A stretch of 64,000 nucleotides of DNA from a virus: the IMG/VR virus record IMGVR_UViG_3300035180_001563, positions 58,194 through 122,193 of that record. One strand, 5' to 3'. The position numbers were made by a program, and so were the translations under genes. The notes under the pieces were generated by a model. The model was given only the letters and a program-made list of their open reading frames with translations, was not told where the DNA came from and did no database searches. Below, piece by piece: positions 44,638-52,869 of this stretch. Position 1 is the stretch's first letter, and every line of letters starts with the position of its first letter.

Positions 44638-47600
44638 GTTACATATCTGCTTTGTATCGTCGCTCAGACGATGAGGTAATTGTGTGGGAACGAAATAATG
44701 GGGTTCGGGATGTCAAGAAATATCCTGCTCCTTATCATTTCTATATAGAAGATGAAAAAGGTAAATATAAAAGTATTTTTGGAAAAAAGCTCAGAAAAAT
44801 TGAGTTTGATTCAAATGAAGAATTTCAAAATACAAAAAGAAAACTATCAAGAACACCGTTATATGAGTCTGACATAAATCCAGACATAAAGATACTTTCG
44901 CAATTTTATTATAATGTAACTCCTCCAAAGTTGAATGTGACGTTGTTGGATATTGAGGTTGATTATAATCCATTAATTGGATTCTCTTCCACAAAAAATC
45001 CATATGCTCCAATAAATGCTGTTGCTCTACATCATATACATACAGATAGATCTATTGTTATTGCTGTTCCTCCTCCAAAGTGGGACAAATCAACATTCGA
45101 CGAGTCATTACGAGAATTGTCTGAAATTGTGTTTGTTCGTAATGAGAAGGAATTATTAAATATATTGTTAGATGAAATTGAAGACTCTGACATATTATCT
45201 GGTTGGAACTGTATTCCTGAGACACAAAATGTGTGGCTTCGAGATAAAATCGTCCCGTTCCGACAAATTGGGTCACAATTGTATGACTCTACTGTACTCC
45301 GTAAGTCTGATATAATGGATAAACAACTTACAACCATTACAACTGCGTTGGGACACACATTTGAGTGTTCTCCAGAACACAGATTTCCAGTGTTGTTGGT
45401 ACCTAATGAAAAATACACAAATCTACAAAACAAAATAGTTCAACGGGTGGATATTTCTGTAAACCAAATGGTGTCGTTGATGAATGATGGCTATTCAATA
45501 TTTACAGAATCGTGTGTTCGTAATAATACGAATACATGCAACCCGTTGTTTACTAATGAACAACTATATTTGGCTGGGTTAATTTACACTGATGGAACAC
45601 TAAAGGACAAAAATAATGTAATTGATACTGGGTATGTGGTGTATCAATCAGATAGTGAAGTTCTTAACAACATACCTTTAGTTACAACAAAGTTAGTTGG
45701 GCCTCACAAGAGATGTTATTCAAGAGTGATCGAGTTTTCACTATTGGGAAAAGAAGTTCATAATTTAATCTACGAAGATACGAAAAAACGACTGAATGTA
45801 GAAAAACTATCAACGCTATCAAAAAAACAATTTTATTATTTTTTGGCTGGGTTGTTAGACGGAGATGGATATGTTTCATCGAACAGCGTTGAGTTGTGCA
45901 ATTATAATAATGACACAAGTGCCTTGGCTGAATTATGTTTATGGAACGGAATTATCACGTCAATAAGACCAAATGTGGTTAGATTTTTAAATTTATCTGT
46001 TTTGGATATACCTACACTAAAACTTAAACGACGGACAACGATATGTTCTACCTACCATCCTATTTTAAAAAGAGATTCAAACCAAAAGGCTAAACAAACA
46101 ACTTTTAAAGTTATAGGTCAGTCTCTGTACACAAGGATTTGTGATATTAATATTTCCGACCTCAAAGTCCCAATGATGGACATAGAGACAGATACTCATT
46201 ATTTTTATTCAAAGGGAACAAAGACTCACAATAGTGACTTCTTTGATATGCCATATATTGCTAAACGGATTGAAAAAACTTTAGGAAAAAGTCAGCTACG
46301 ACGATTATCTTTTGAGGGGGCTGACATGCCTCGTTATCGAGAAGTTGAGGTGTTCAAACAACAGCAGATTGCGTGTGATTTGTCGGGTCGAGTACATCTT
46401 GATTACATGAATTTATTCAAAAAATATGAGGTTGCTGAAAGACCATCATATAAATTAGAATCGATTGCAGAGGAAGTGTTACCACATCTACCAAAATTGG
46501 AATATGAGGGTTCATTAGCAGACTTATATAAGAAAGATTTTAATCATTTCATCAAATATAATATTAGAGATACGGAAATCCTTAAAGGGTTTGAGAAAAA
46601 ATTAGGTTATATTTCTTTAGCAAACGTAATGTGTCATTCATCCACATCCCAATTTAAGGATGTGTTTGGTACATTGAAGTTGTCTGACTTCGCTGTTGTA
46701 AACTACTGTCATTACGAGCTAGACGTAAAAGTTCCAGATTGGGATGGAGATAAACCAGATGGAAAGATTCAAGGAGCATATGTTCTATTACCACAGATCG
46801 GATTGCATGAATGGATTGGAAGTATCGATATTGGTGGACTATATCCAGCAAGTATACGAAGTATCAACATTTCACCTGAAACGTTGATTGGACAATTTTC
46901 AGATAAAGTAAATGATTGGGAACGAATTTTTAATAATACCGATGATGATCTTACACTTGAATATGATACAGGTGAAGTAGAGACTAGGACAGCAGTAGAA
47001 TGGAAGAAATATTTATTAAATAAAAAGTGGGCTGTTAGTGGGTTTGGAACAGTATTTGACCAAAACACACCTGGAGTTTTCCCAGCAATTCTATCATCGT
47101 GGATCAATAAACGCAAAGAGTATCAAAAGTTAAAAGCAAAGTACTATGCTGATGCAGAGGCTTGCACAGATCCAGACGAAAAGAGTAAGTTAGAGGAACT
47201 ATGTGCATACTATGATCGTCTGCAATATGTAATGAAAATTAAGAGTAATAGTTTTTATGGAGCTATTACAAACTTTTACTTCAGGTTTTTTTCGTTAAAT
47301 GGAGGAGAGTCTGTAACCGGGACTGGAAGAATAGTTCTAAAACATCAAATTAAAAAAACAGCAGAGATTCTTGATGGTGAGTATAACATAGAACCTCCTT
47401 TTGATGAGGATAGTTTCAATAAAATGGGGAGAACGTTTCCATCTGAATCGATAATATATTCAGATACTGACTCAGTTGTTGGATCGACTGTTCACATCAC
47501 AAACCAAGGAGATCAAACGATTGAGACGTTGTTTAATATGTACTCATCTGATAACTGTAACAACTTTACGTGCAAACCACAAAATTTAGAAGTTCTCACA

Positions 47601-47819
47601 TATGATCCGATTAATCAGAACCCATACATGGGAGAAGTTGAATACATATACAGACATCTGGTCAGTAAAGAAAAATGGTTAATACAAAGTGAGCATGGTG
47701 ATTCTGTTGAAATTACCGGTGACCATTCTGTAATGGTAGAACGTGAAGGAAAGTTGATTGAAGTTAAACCCGAAAATATTATTTGTGGTGATTTGTTAAT
47801 AACGTGTGTAGAAGTATGA
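44634..47819 (+). CDS. 43: DNA polymerase gp43, N-terminal part with one whole intein and one split N-intein
   Basis: 1061 residues. The exteins make a family B polymerase. Exo I is VTLLDIEVDYNP; exo II is SGWN^SDFFDMPYIAKR, interrupted by intein 1 (residues 193-533); exo III is YNIRDTEIL. Motif A is IDIGGLYPASIRSINIS and motif B is MKIKSNSFYGAITNFYFRFF. Motif C begins IIYSDTD and is cut there by a split intein (from residue 947). The gene stops at the end of the N-intein; the rest is encoded at 48903-49862. Both catalytic regions, exonuclease and polymerase, therefore depend on protein splicing. The start overlaps the dsbA-like gene. Confidence 0.93.
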   Translation: MSYISALYRRSDDEVIVWERNNGVRDVKKYPAPYHFYIEDEKGKYKSIFGKKLRKIEFDSNEEFQNTKRKLSRTPLYESDINPDIKILSQFYYNVTPPKLNVTLLDIEVDYNPLIGFSSTKNPYAPINAVALHHIHTDRSIVIAVPPPKWDKSTFDESLRELSEIVFVRNEKELLNILLDEIEDSDILSGWNCIPETQNVWLRDKIVPFRQIGSQLYDSTVLRKSDIMDKQLTTITTALGHTFECSPEHRFPVLLVPNEKYTNLQNKIVQRVDISVNQMVSLMNDGYSIFTESCVRNNTNTCNPLFTNEQLYLAGLIYTDGTLKDKNNVIDTGYVVYQSDSEVLNNIPLVTTKLVGPHKRCYSRVIEFSLLGKEVHNLIYEDTKKRLNVEKLSTLSKKQFYYFLAGLLDGDGYVSSNSVELCNYNNDTSALAELCLWNGIITSIRPNVVRFLNLSVLDIPTLKLKRRTTICSTYHPILKRDSNQKAKQTTFKVIGQSLYTRICDINISDLKVPMMDIETDTHYFYSKGTKTHNSDFFDMPYIAKRIEKTLGKSQLRRLSFEGADMPRYREVEVFKQQQIACDLSGRVHLDYMNLFKKYEVAERPSYKLESIAEEVLPHLPKLEYEGSLADLYKKDFNHFIKYNIRDTEILKGFEKKLGYISLANVMCHSSTSQFKDVFGTLKLSDFAVVNYCHYELDVKVPDWDGDKPDGKIQGAYVLLPQIGLHEWIGSIDIGGLYPASIRSINISPETLIGQFSDKVNDWERIFNNTDDDLTLEYDTGEVETRTAVEWKKYLLNKKWAVSGFGTVFDQNTPGVFPAILSSWINKRKEYQKLKAKYYADAEACTDPDEKSKLEELCAYYDRLQYVMKIKSNSFYGAITNFYFRFFSLNGGESVTGTGRIVLKHQIKKTAEILDGEYNIEPPFDEDSFNKMGRTFPSESIIYSDTDSVVGSTVHITNQGDQTIETLFNMYSSDNCNNFTCKPQNLEVLTYDPINQNPYMGEVEYIYRHLVSKEKWLIQSEHGDSVEITGDHSVMVEREGKLIEVKPENIICGDLLITCVEV
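45210..46232 (+). other. LAGLIDADG intein in gp43 exonuclease motif II
   Basis: 341 residues, Cys1 (CIPETQNVWL) to THN, followed by Ser. Block B is GHTFECSPEHRFPV. The two endonuclease motifs YLAGLIYTDGTL and FLAGLLDGDGYV are intact. Block F is PMMDIETDTHYFYSKGTKTH. It sits at the codon between GWN and SDFFD. Confidence 0.88.
47472..47816 (+). other. split intein N-fragment (115 aa) at gp43 motif C
   Basis: It begins with Ser at SVVGSTVHI (block A) after the extein YSDTD. Block B is VEITGDHSVMVER. The frame ends TCVEV and stops, with no LAGLIDADG region. Its partner is encoded at 48903-49058. Confidence 0.88.
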
Positions 47820-48961
47820 AATATACTCTACATGATTTCATCGTATCGTCCCAGAGCATCCATGGTGACAAATATGATTATTCAAAATCTATTTACATAA
47901 GTTCGAAAATCAAGATAGAGATAATATGTAGACAACATGGGTCGTTTTGGAGTCTTCCAACGAATCACATATCTCGTAAATCTGGATGTCCTACATGTAG
48001 TGGGTATAATACAAACAAACATAGTTTTATAAAAAAAGCAAGAAAGGTACATGGAGAAAAGTATGACTATTCATTAACAGATTACAAGTCGCCTTTTGAA
48101 AAAATTAGTATTGTTTGTCCTGAACATGGAGAGTTTGTTCAATTTCCCAACAACCACCTGAATAATAAACAAGGATGCTCTGCTTGTTCGGGGAACAAAA
48201 AGAGCAACGTAACAGAATTTATTGAAAAATCAAAGTTAATACACAATAACAAATATGATTACACATTGGTAGAATACTCTAATAATTCTACAGCGGTAAA
48301 TATTCTGTGTCACGTTCATGGTAAGTTCACTCAACAGCCAGACTCACATCTCCAAGGTCACGGTTGTCCAGCCTGTTCTGGACTTAAACGTGTATCTATT
48401 TCTGACTTTATTGAAAGATCTAAGTTAGTTCATGGGGATACTTTTGACTACTCAAACGTAACCACTATTAAAAATACGTATACTAAAATACCAATAATAT
48501 GTAAAATACACGGACAATTTTATCAGACACCTGAACTTCACTGGTTATGTGACGTGTGTTGTCCAGGGTGCAACCGAGTATCATTTTCCAGAAAGAGCAT
48601 AGAATGGTTAACTCAAATGGAAAACACGTACAACATCACGATTCAACACGCACTCAAGCCTGGGGGTGAATTCCGTATTCCTGGAACGAGACTTCATGTA
48701 GACGGATATTGTATACAAACAAATACGATATATGAATTTCATGGTGATATATGGCATGGTAATCCAACAAAATTTGAACCAAATGAACTTTGTCATCCAT
48801 ACAGCAAACTCACCGCAGGAGAATTATTCGCAAAAACAACTCAACGTGAGGAATTGTTACGAAGTTTAGGGTATACCTTAATAACTATATGGGAGAACGA
48901 TTATGATATCATCCGAAGGAAAAACATACAAAATAGTAAAAACACGCATACAGACTGTTAA
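47816..48961 (+). CDS. Vsr-like homing endonuclease inside the split gp43 gene
   Basis: 381 residues from the ATG in the ATGA overlap with the polymerase N-half stop. Four tandem DUF723-type zinc modules (HGDKYDYSK, HGEKYDYSL, NNKYDYTLV, HGDTFDYSN starts, each with C-x2-HG and GCP-x2-C knuckles) fill residues 1-255. The nuclease follows: FRIPGTRLHVDGYCIQTNTI, YEFHGDIWHGNP, REELLRSLGYTLITIWENDY. It lacks the RWSxG C-terminal module. Its 3' end overlaps the start of the polymerase C-half by 59 bases in another frame. Inferred to spread the fractured polymerase allele. Confidence 0.87.
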   Translation: MKYTLHDFIVSSQSIHGDKYDYSKSIYISSKIKIEIICRQHGSFWSLPTNHISRKSGCPTCSGYNTNKHSFIKKARKVHGEKYDYSLTDYKSPFEKISIVCPEHGEFVQFPNNHLNNKQGCSACSGNKKSNVTEFIEKSKLIHNNKYDYTLVEYSNNSTAVNILCHVHGKFTQQPDSHLQGHGCPACSGLKRVSISDFIERSKLVHGDTFDYSNVTTIKNTYTKIPIICKIHGQFYQTPELHWLCDVCCPGCNRVSFSRKSIEWLTQMENTYNITIQHALKPGGEFRIPGTRLHVDGYCIQTNTIYEFHGDIWHGNPTKFEPNELCHPYSKLTAGELFAKTTQREELLRSLGYTLITIWENDYDIIRRKNIQNSKNTHTDC

Positions 48962-49058
48962 GAGATCTGGTACGTTTGATGAAGAGTACGTATATGATTT
49001 TGGGATGAAGGATCAAACTAAGCCTTGGTTCTTTGGGAACAACATTCTGCTACACAAC
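48903..49058 (+). other. split intein C-fragment (52 aa) at gp43 motif C
   Basis: MISSEGKTYKIVKTR start, block F DEEYVYDFGMKDQTKPWFFG, block G NNILLHN, then Ser at +1. Its length and blocks complement the 115-residue N-fragment exactly, so the split is the canonical one, unlike the terminase intein. Confidence 0.88.
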
Positions 49059-49862
49059 AGCGTTTACTTCAAAACGCATGCTACAAATCAACTCGAAGCT
49101 ACACAAACTGCTGACGCTGTCGCCACTGTAGTAAACGATTCATTTCAATCGTTTATGCAAAAGGCATTCTTGTGTAATCCAGGATACGATGATTTGATAA
49201 AGTCAAACAGAGAAGTGGTTTCAGATCGTGGAATTTTTGTTGATAAAAAACGGTATGTCCTCCATCTTGTTGATTTAGATGGTCACAACGTCGACAAACT
49301 GAAGATTATGGGTCTTGAATTAAAAAAGACTACCCTACCAAAGCCAATCGCAAAAAAACTTTCATCGTTTGTTGAACGACTATTAAAGGGTGACGATTGG
49401 ACTCTTATTGCAAGAGATATTGTTGATTTTAAAGTTGAATTAATGAATACATCTGATATTACGACGATTGGACTGCCAAAAGGAATCAAAGGTGTCGAAG
49501 ACTACACTTCAGCTTGGAAACTTGATAGTAAAACTAGATTACCAGGGCATGTGAGTGCTGCAATTCTTTGGAATACAATGTTACTCGAACATGGAGATAA
49601 AGAAAGTACTGAAATTACTTCAAATATGAAAATCAAAGTGTTTTATTTGACAAGAATGTTTGGTCGATTTAAAGCAATTGCAGTACCAACTGATTTGGTA
49701 ATCCTTCCACAGTGGTTTATTGATAACTTCATTCCGATCATTGATAAAGAACTGCAGATTGAGAAATTGGTAGATGATACAATTCAGAAGATTCTGACAG
49801 CAATTGATAAAGAAGCTCCTAGTAGACAGAGTATGTTCGTTGAAGAGATGCTTGAATTCTAA
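48903..49862 (+). CDS. 43: DNA polymerase gp43, C-terminal part with C-intein
   Basis: 319 residues. Residues 1-52 are the intein C-fragment; the extein starts SVYFKTHATN, which completes motif C (YSDTD^SVYF). Polymerase thumb features follow: VVSDRGIFVDKKRYVLHLVD, KIMGLELKKTTLPKPI, and VSAAILWNTM. The C-terminus QSMFVEEMLEF is the conserved clamp-binding tail of T4-type polymerases. The ATG has GGAG seven bases ahead, inside the HE gene. After trans-splicing the polymerase has about 872 residues (T4: 898). Confidence 0.93.
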   Translation: MISSEGKTYKIVKTRIQTVKRSGTFDEEYVYDFGMKDQTKPWFFGNNILLHNSVYFKTHATNQLEATQTADAVATVVNDSFQSFMQKAFLCNPGYDDLIKSNREVVSDRGIFVDKKRYVLHLVDLDGHNVDKLKIMGLELKKTTLPKPIAKKLSSFVERLLKGDDWTLIARDIVDFKVELMNTSDITTIGLPKGIKGVEDYTSAWKLDSKTRLPGHVSAAILWNTMLLEHGDKESTEITSNMKIKVFYLTRMFGRFKAIAVPTDLVILPQWFIDNFIPIIDKELQIEKLVDDTIQKILTAIDKEAPSRQSMFVEEMLEF

Positions 49863-49885
49863 ATATACGTTTGATTGGAGATAAA

Positions 49886-50731
49886 ATGAAAAACGTTAAA
49901 CTGGCTTTGTTGATTTGTTCTTTAGTATTTTCAACAAACGCATTAGCTAATAAACACCACAAACATTATCACACACGAAAACATCTACACATTGCAACTA
50001 AATTAAATAACAAGTCTCCATTTTTTTCTCGTGTTGTGTTTATAAAGAGTGTTGATGAGCAGAATATCGTTTTTCAAAAAAATGTTGAAAAACCTTCTTC
50101 AATTGCTTCTATTACCAAACTAATGGTTGCTACTATTATTGCTGAGAATAACCTTCCTATGGATGACCAAATACAATTAACCGAAGAGGATGCAGTCGCA
50201 TCTTCAAGGCTTAAAGTAGGCGAGAAATACACACGTGGACAACTATTGAATGTGGCTCTCATGTCTTCGGATAATAGAGCTGCTCACGCTTTAGCGAGAA
50301 CATATCCTGGAGGATTAACTGTTGCCATTAATACAATGAATGAAACAGCAACTAAGTTAGGAATGAATGAAACCTTATACATAGAACCAACAGGTCTTGA
50401 CGCAAGGAACCATTCAACAGCAGCAGATTTAACAAAATTAATGAATTATGCTAAACAGTTTCCTGTGATTACTCAATATGCTTCTATGGCTAAGAACGAA
50501 ATATCTGATAAAGTGTTTTATAATACAAATGCATATATTCGTTCTGGTGAGTGGACTAATATCGTTCTATCAAAAACAGGATATACACAAGCAGCAGGTA
50601 AGTGTATGGTTGTCGTGATGAATATAAGAGAAAAATTGTATGATATTGTAATATTGGGAGCTAGTAGCAGTAAGCAGCGACTTAAAGATTTAGCTACTGC
50701 GAAGAAAATGATTGAAAAAGAAGTTAGTTAA
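49886..50731 (+). CDS. D-alanyl-D-alanine peptidase (PBP7/S11 family)
   Basis: 281 residues from the ATG with GGAG; an in-frame TTG at 49871 is less likely. A signal peptide (MKNVKLALLICSLVFSTNALA) predicts export to the periplasm. The penicilloyl-serine transferase motifs are complete: SITK (75-78), SDN (128-130) and SKTG (229-232). A His-rich stretch follows the signal. These enzymes trim D-Ala or cut peptide cross-links in the cell wall. The gene lies directly after gp43, far from lysis genes. It is rare in phages; a host-derived gene affecting wall turnover or lysis is the inference. Confidence 0.85.
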   Translation: MKNVKLALLICSLVFSTNALANKHHKHYHTRKHLHIATKLNNKSPFFSRVVFIKSVDEQNIVFQKNVEKPSSIASITKLMVATIIAENNLPMDDQIQLTEEDAVASSRLKVGEKYTRGQLLNVALMSSDNRAAHALARTYPGGLTVAINTMNETATKLGMNETLYIEPTGLDARNHSTAADLTKLMNYAKQFPVITQYASMAKNEISDKVFYNTNAYIRSGEWTNIVLSKTGYTQAAGKCMVVVMNIREKLYDIVILGASSSKQRLKDLATAKKMIEKEVS

Positions 50732-50754
50732 TGTAACCTAAAGTAGGAGCGAAA

Positions 50755-51072
50755 ATGATTTTAAAAAATGCAAATGGAACAGTTGAACGAGTTGCAGGGA
50801 CAACCTGTAAAAATTGTTCGTTCTCTCAAACAAAACCATCCGTAAAAGTATCGAAAGATGAACTTAATGAATTTGGTGGACTGACACCAACAGATAAAAA
50901 AGATATTGCAAACCAAAAAGGTGGTGTTATCACTATGCCAGGAAAAAATTCCCAACTAAAAAATTGTGGTGTAGTCAGTCACCAACAGATCAACCAATAC
51001 GTAACAGAACGTATGTGGTGCAATTTTTGGAACGTTCCAGGCACCTTAAGATCATTTACTCCTGACAAATGA
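50755..51072 (+). CDS. hypothetical protein with cysteine motifs, 105 aa
   Basis: Not recognised. Cysteines at CKNCSF (18-21), KNCGVV (about 70) and MWCNFWN (about 88) could bind zinc or an Fe-S cluster. The middle is polar (VSKDELNEFGGLTPTDKKDI). Its stop overlaps the start of the DUF488-type gene by four bases (ATGA), so the two may work together. Ribosome site AGGAGCG. Confidence 0.62.
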   Translation: MILKNANGTVERVAGTTCKNCSFSQTKPSVKVSKDELNEFGGLTPTDKKDIANQKGGVITMPGKNSQLKNCGVVSHQQINQYVTERMWCNFWNVPGTLRSFTPDK

Positions 51073-51464
51073 TTTACACTTCAAACTACGTCCGTAGTGC
51101 AAAATACGCACTTTCATATGCTATTAGTGTTAAACCACCTGAATGGTATGTGGGAAAGTGTTTACCACAACTGGCTCCAACATGGGACATGGTTAATCAA
51201 TCAAAATCTGGAAGATTAACTCATGCTCAATATACAGAACAATATATCAATTTGTTATCTAAACGAAGGTTTACTCCTGATCGTGTAATGGATGCCCTTC
51301 CTGATAACTCCCGTTTACTTTGTTATGAATCACCTGGAGAGTTTTGCCACAGACGAATTCTAGCCCAATGGATACAGGACGAACTTGGGTTAATAATTTC
51401 AGAATGGGTTAGCGAAGAAGATATGTATAAAGAACAGCTGATAAACGATTTATTAGAATTTTGA
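51069..51464 (+). CDS. DUF488-family protein
   Basis: 131 residues. The C-terminal signature of DUF488 is clear: LLCYESPGEFCHRRILAQWI, with Cys, Glu and HR placed as in the family. An N-terminal TSNYVRSAKYALSYAISVKP strand-helix and a region near YINLLSKRRFTPDRV complete the fold. The biochemical role of the family is not settled. It sits between polymerase and clamp genes in a probable operon. Confidence 0.72.
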   Translation: MIYTSNYVRSAKYALSYAISVKPPEWYVGKCLPQLAPTWDMVNQSKSGRLTHAQYTEQYINLLSKRRFTPDRVMDALPDNSRLLCYESPGEFCHRRILAQWIQDELGLIISEWVSEEDMYKEQLINDLLEF

Positions 51465-51470
51465 TTATCG

Positions 51471-51499
51471 TTGATTTTACCATACCAAAGTTGTATACT
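51471..51499 (+). promoter_or_regulatory. sigma70-type promoter for gp45
   Basis: TTGATT (51471-51476), a 17-base spacer and TATACT (51494-51499), 25 bases before the clamp ATG. This supports early expression of replication genes from here. Confidence 0.65.
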
Positions 51500-51524
51500 A
51501 AATAAAATTATAAGAATAAATCAT

Positions 51525-52238
51525 ATGAAGTTATCTAAAAATATTGTTGATTACATCCGAAATGCGATTAAGGTTGCAAAGTTGGTTGGAATTGAATCTA
51601 TTGCGTTTGAACCAGGTATAGTACGAGCGATGGATGATAATAAAACCGTAGTTATTTGTCATTCGAATAATGTCCCAACTTTTGAATTTAGTGGAATTGG
51701 AATCGGACGTCTTGATCTATTCACGTCAAGATATGGATTAGTTGATGGTAGAGATCAACTTATCGTAGAAGCTGAATTAGATACAAAGTCTGGTACAAAC
51801 CAAATATCTCAACTTATATTTAAAGCGAAAAATATTAAAGTAGAATATCGCTGTGCAAACTCCACCACAATAAGAGCTCCTAAATCAATCAAAGATGTTA
51901 TGACGTATGAATTCGTGTTAAATGCGGATGGAGTTGATACTTTAATCAAAGCCCAAAATGCGATGGGAGTCGAGTACGTAACTGTCATTAGTGATAAAAC
52001 ATCAGGAATGCGTTTCGAGTTGGTTGATATAAACAGAGATATATTTGTGCATGAATTTTCAGCCCAAGCTGTTAATATTGAAACTAAAACAAAGAGTGAG
52101 TTTGTTCATCGATATCCACTCAAAACATTAACAGCGTTGTTTAAACAAGATGCAACACAACGAATTGAGGTTGGAGAAAGAGGCTTTATGAAACTGGTTG
52201 TTTATGGTCTTGATGTATTCGTTCTCCCTTCAATTTAA
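51525..52238 (+). CDS. 45: sliding clamp gp45
   Basis: 237 residues from MKLSKNIVDY, the same start as T4 gp45 (MKLSK), 228 residues there. An upstream in-frame ATT/TTG extension overlaps the promoter and is excluded. The two-domain clamp pattern is seen: an acidic helix and strand alternation, IGRLDLFTSRYGLVDGRDQL, YEFVLNADGVDTLIKAQNAM, and EFSAQAVNIETKTKSEFVHR. The trimeric ring tethers gp43 and also activates gp55-dependent late transcription. Confidence 0.82.
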   Translation: MKLSKNIVDYIRNAIKVAKLVGIESIAFEPGIVRAMDDNKTVVICHSNNVPTFEFSGIGIGRLDLFTSRYGLVDGRDQLIVEAELDTKSGTNQISQLIFKAKNIKVEYRCANSTTIRAPKSIKDVMTYEFVLNADGVDTLIKAQNAMGVEYVTVISDKTSGMRFELVDINRDIFVHEFSAQAVNIETKTKSEFVHRYPLKTLTALFKQDATQRIEVGERGFMKLVVYGLDVFVLPSI

Positions 52239-52271
52239 CAGGCGTAAATATTATTAAACCAAAGGAATTAC

Positions 52272-52535
52272 ATGTTTAATATCTTTAGAAAAAAGAAGAA
52301 AAATCCAGAGGGAAAGGATAGTACTGAACCATGGGTTCAAGTAATCGGCGAACACATTGATCCTAAGTATGGTATTCGTATTGAATTGGATTGGAACGAT
52401 GCGTTTGTGGACTATTTAAAACGGAATGGGTATACGGGTACCAGTGATGAAACAATCGTACAAAAATGGCTTGCACACCTGTATAAGCATTTGGTAGAAA
52501 ACATGAATCCAAACCAATCAACAACGTTTGAATGA
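52272..52535 (+). CDS. hypothetical protein, 87 aa
   Basis: Not recognised by function. A basic start (MFNIFRKKKKNPEGKDS) is followed by IRIELDWNDAFVDYLKRNGY, then ETIVQKWLAHLYKHLVEN, a compact helical protein. I recall similar small proteins beside replication genes in other T4-like phages, but no role. Ribosome site AGGAAT. Confidence 0.6.
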   Translation: MFNIFRKKKKNPEGKDSTEPWVQVIGEHIDPKYGIRIELDWNDAFVDYLKRNGYTGTSDETIVQKWLAHLYKHLVENMNPNQSTTFE

Positions 52536-52536
52536 C

Positions 52537-52866
52537 ATGATGTTTATCTTTAAAATATTAAAACAAGCTATCATTTTATCTAGAGAACAACATAAGCAAG
52601 ATGTTGAAAAACGAGAAAAAACTCGAATAGCGAAATTATTTAATGATCGTTACACTTATCGAAAAGAGTGGATTCTAGGACTTGAACGACTTACTGGAAT
52701 ATCATTGGGGGGAATTCCTCCTAGGGGTGGTTTTGCTTGGATGTGTCCTGATTGCAATAAAATCCATCACCCAATTAAATATAGTGCATTGACAGGATTA
52801 CATTATCCAAGCTGTTGTTCTTATCCTGAAGGACACAGATTAGACTACCATATTAGAGTTGAATAA
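52537..52866 (+). CDS. hypothetical zinc-binding protein
   Basis: About 109 residues, start at one of two adjacent ATGs just after the previous stop (52537 or 52540); an upstream TTG is less likely. A helical N-terminal half rich in Arg/Lys is followed by CPDCNKIHHPIKYS and SCCSYPEGH, a likely zinc knuckle. Its stop lies three bases before the RNase H start. The function is unknown. Confidence 0.6.
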   Translation: MMFIFKILKQAIILSREQHKQDVEKREKTRIAKLFNDRYTYRKEWILGLERLTGISLGGIPPRGGFAWMCPDCNKIHHPIKYSALTGLHYPSCCSYPEGHRLDYHIRVE

Positions 52867-52869
52867 ATT

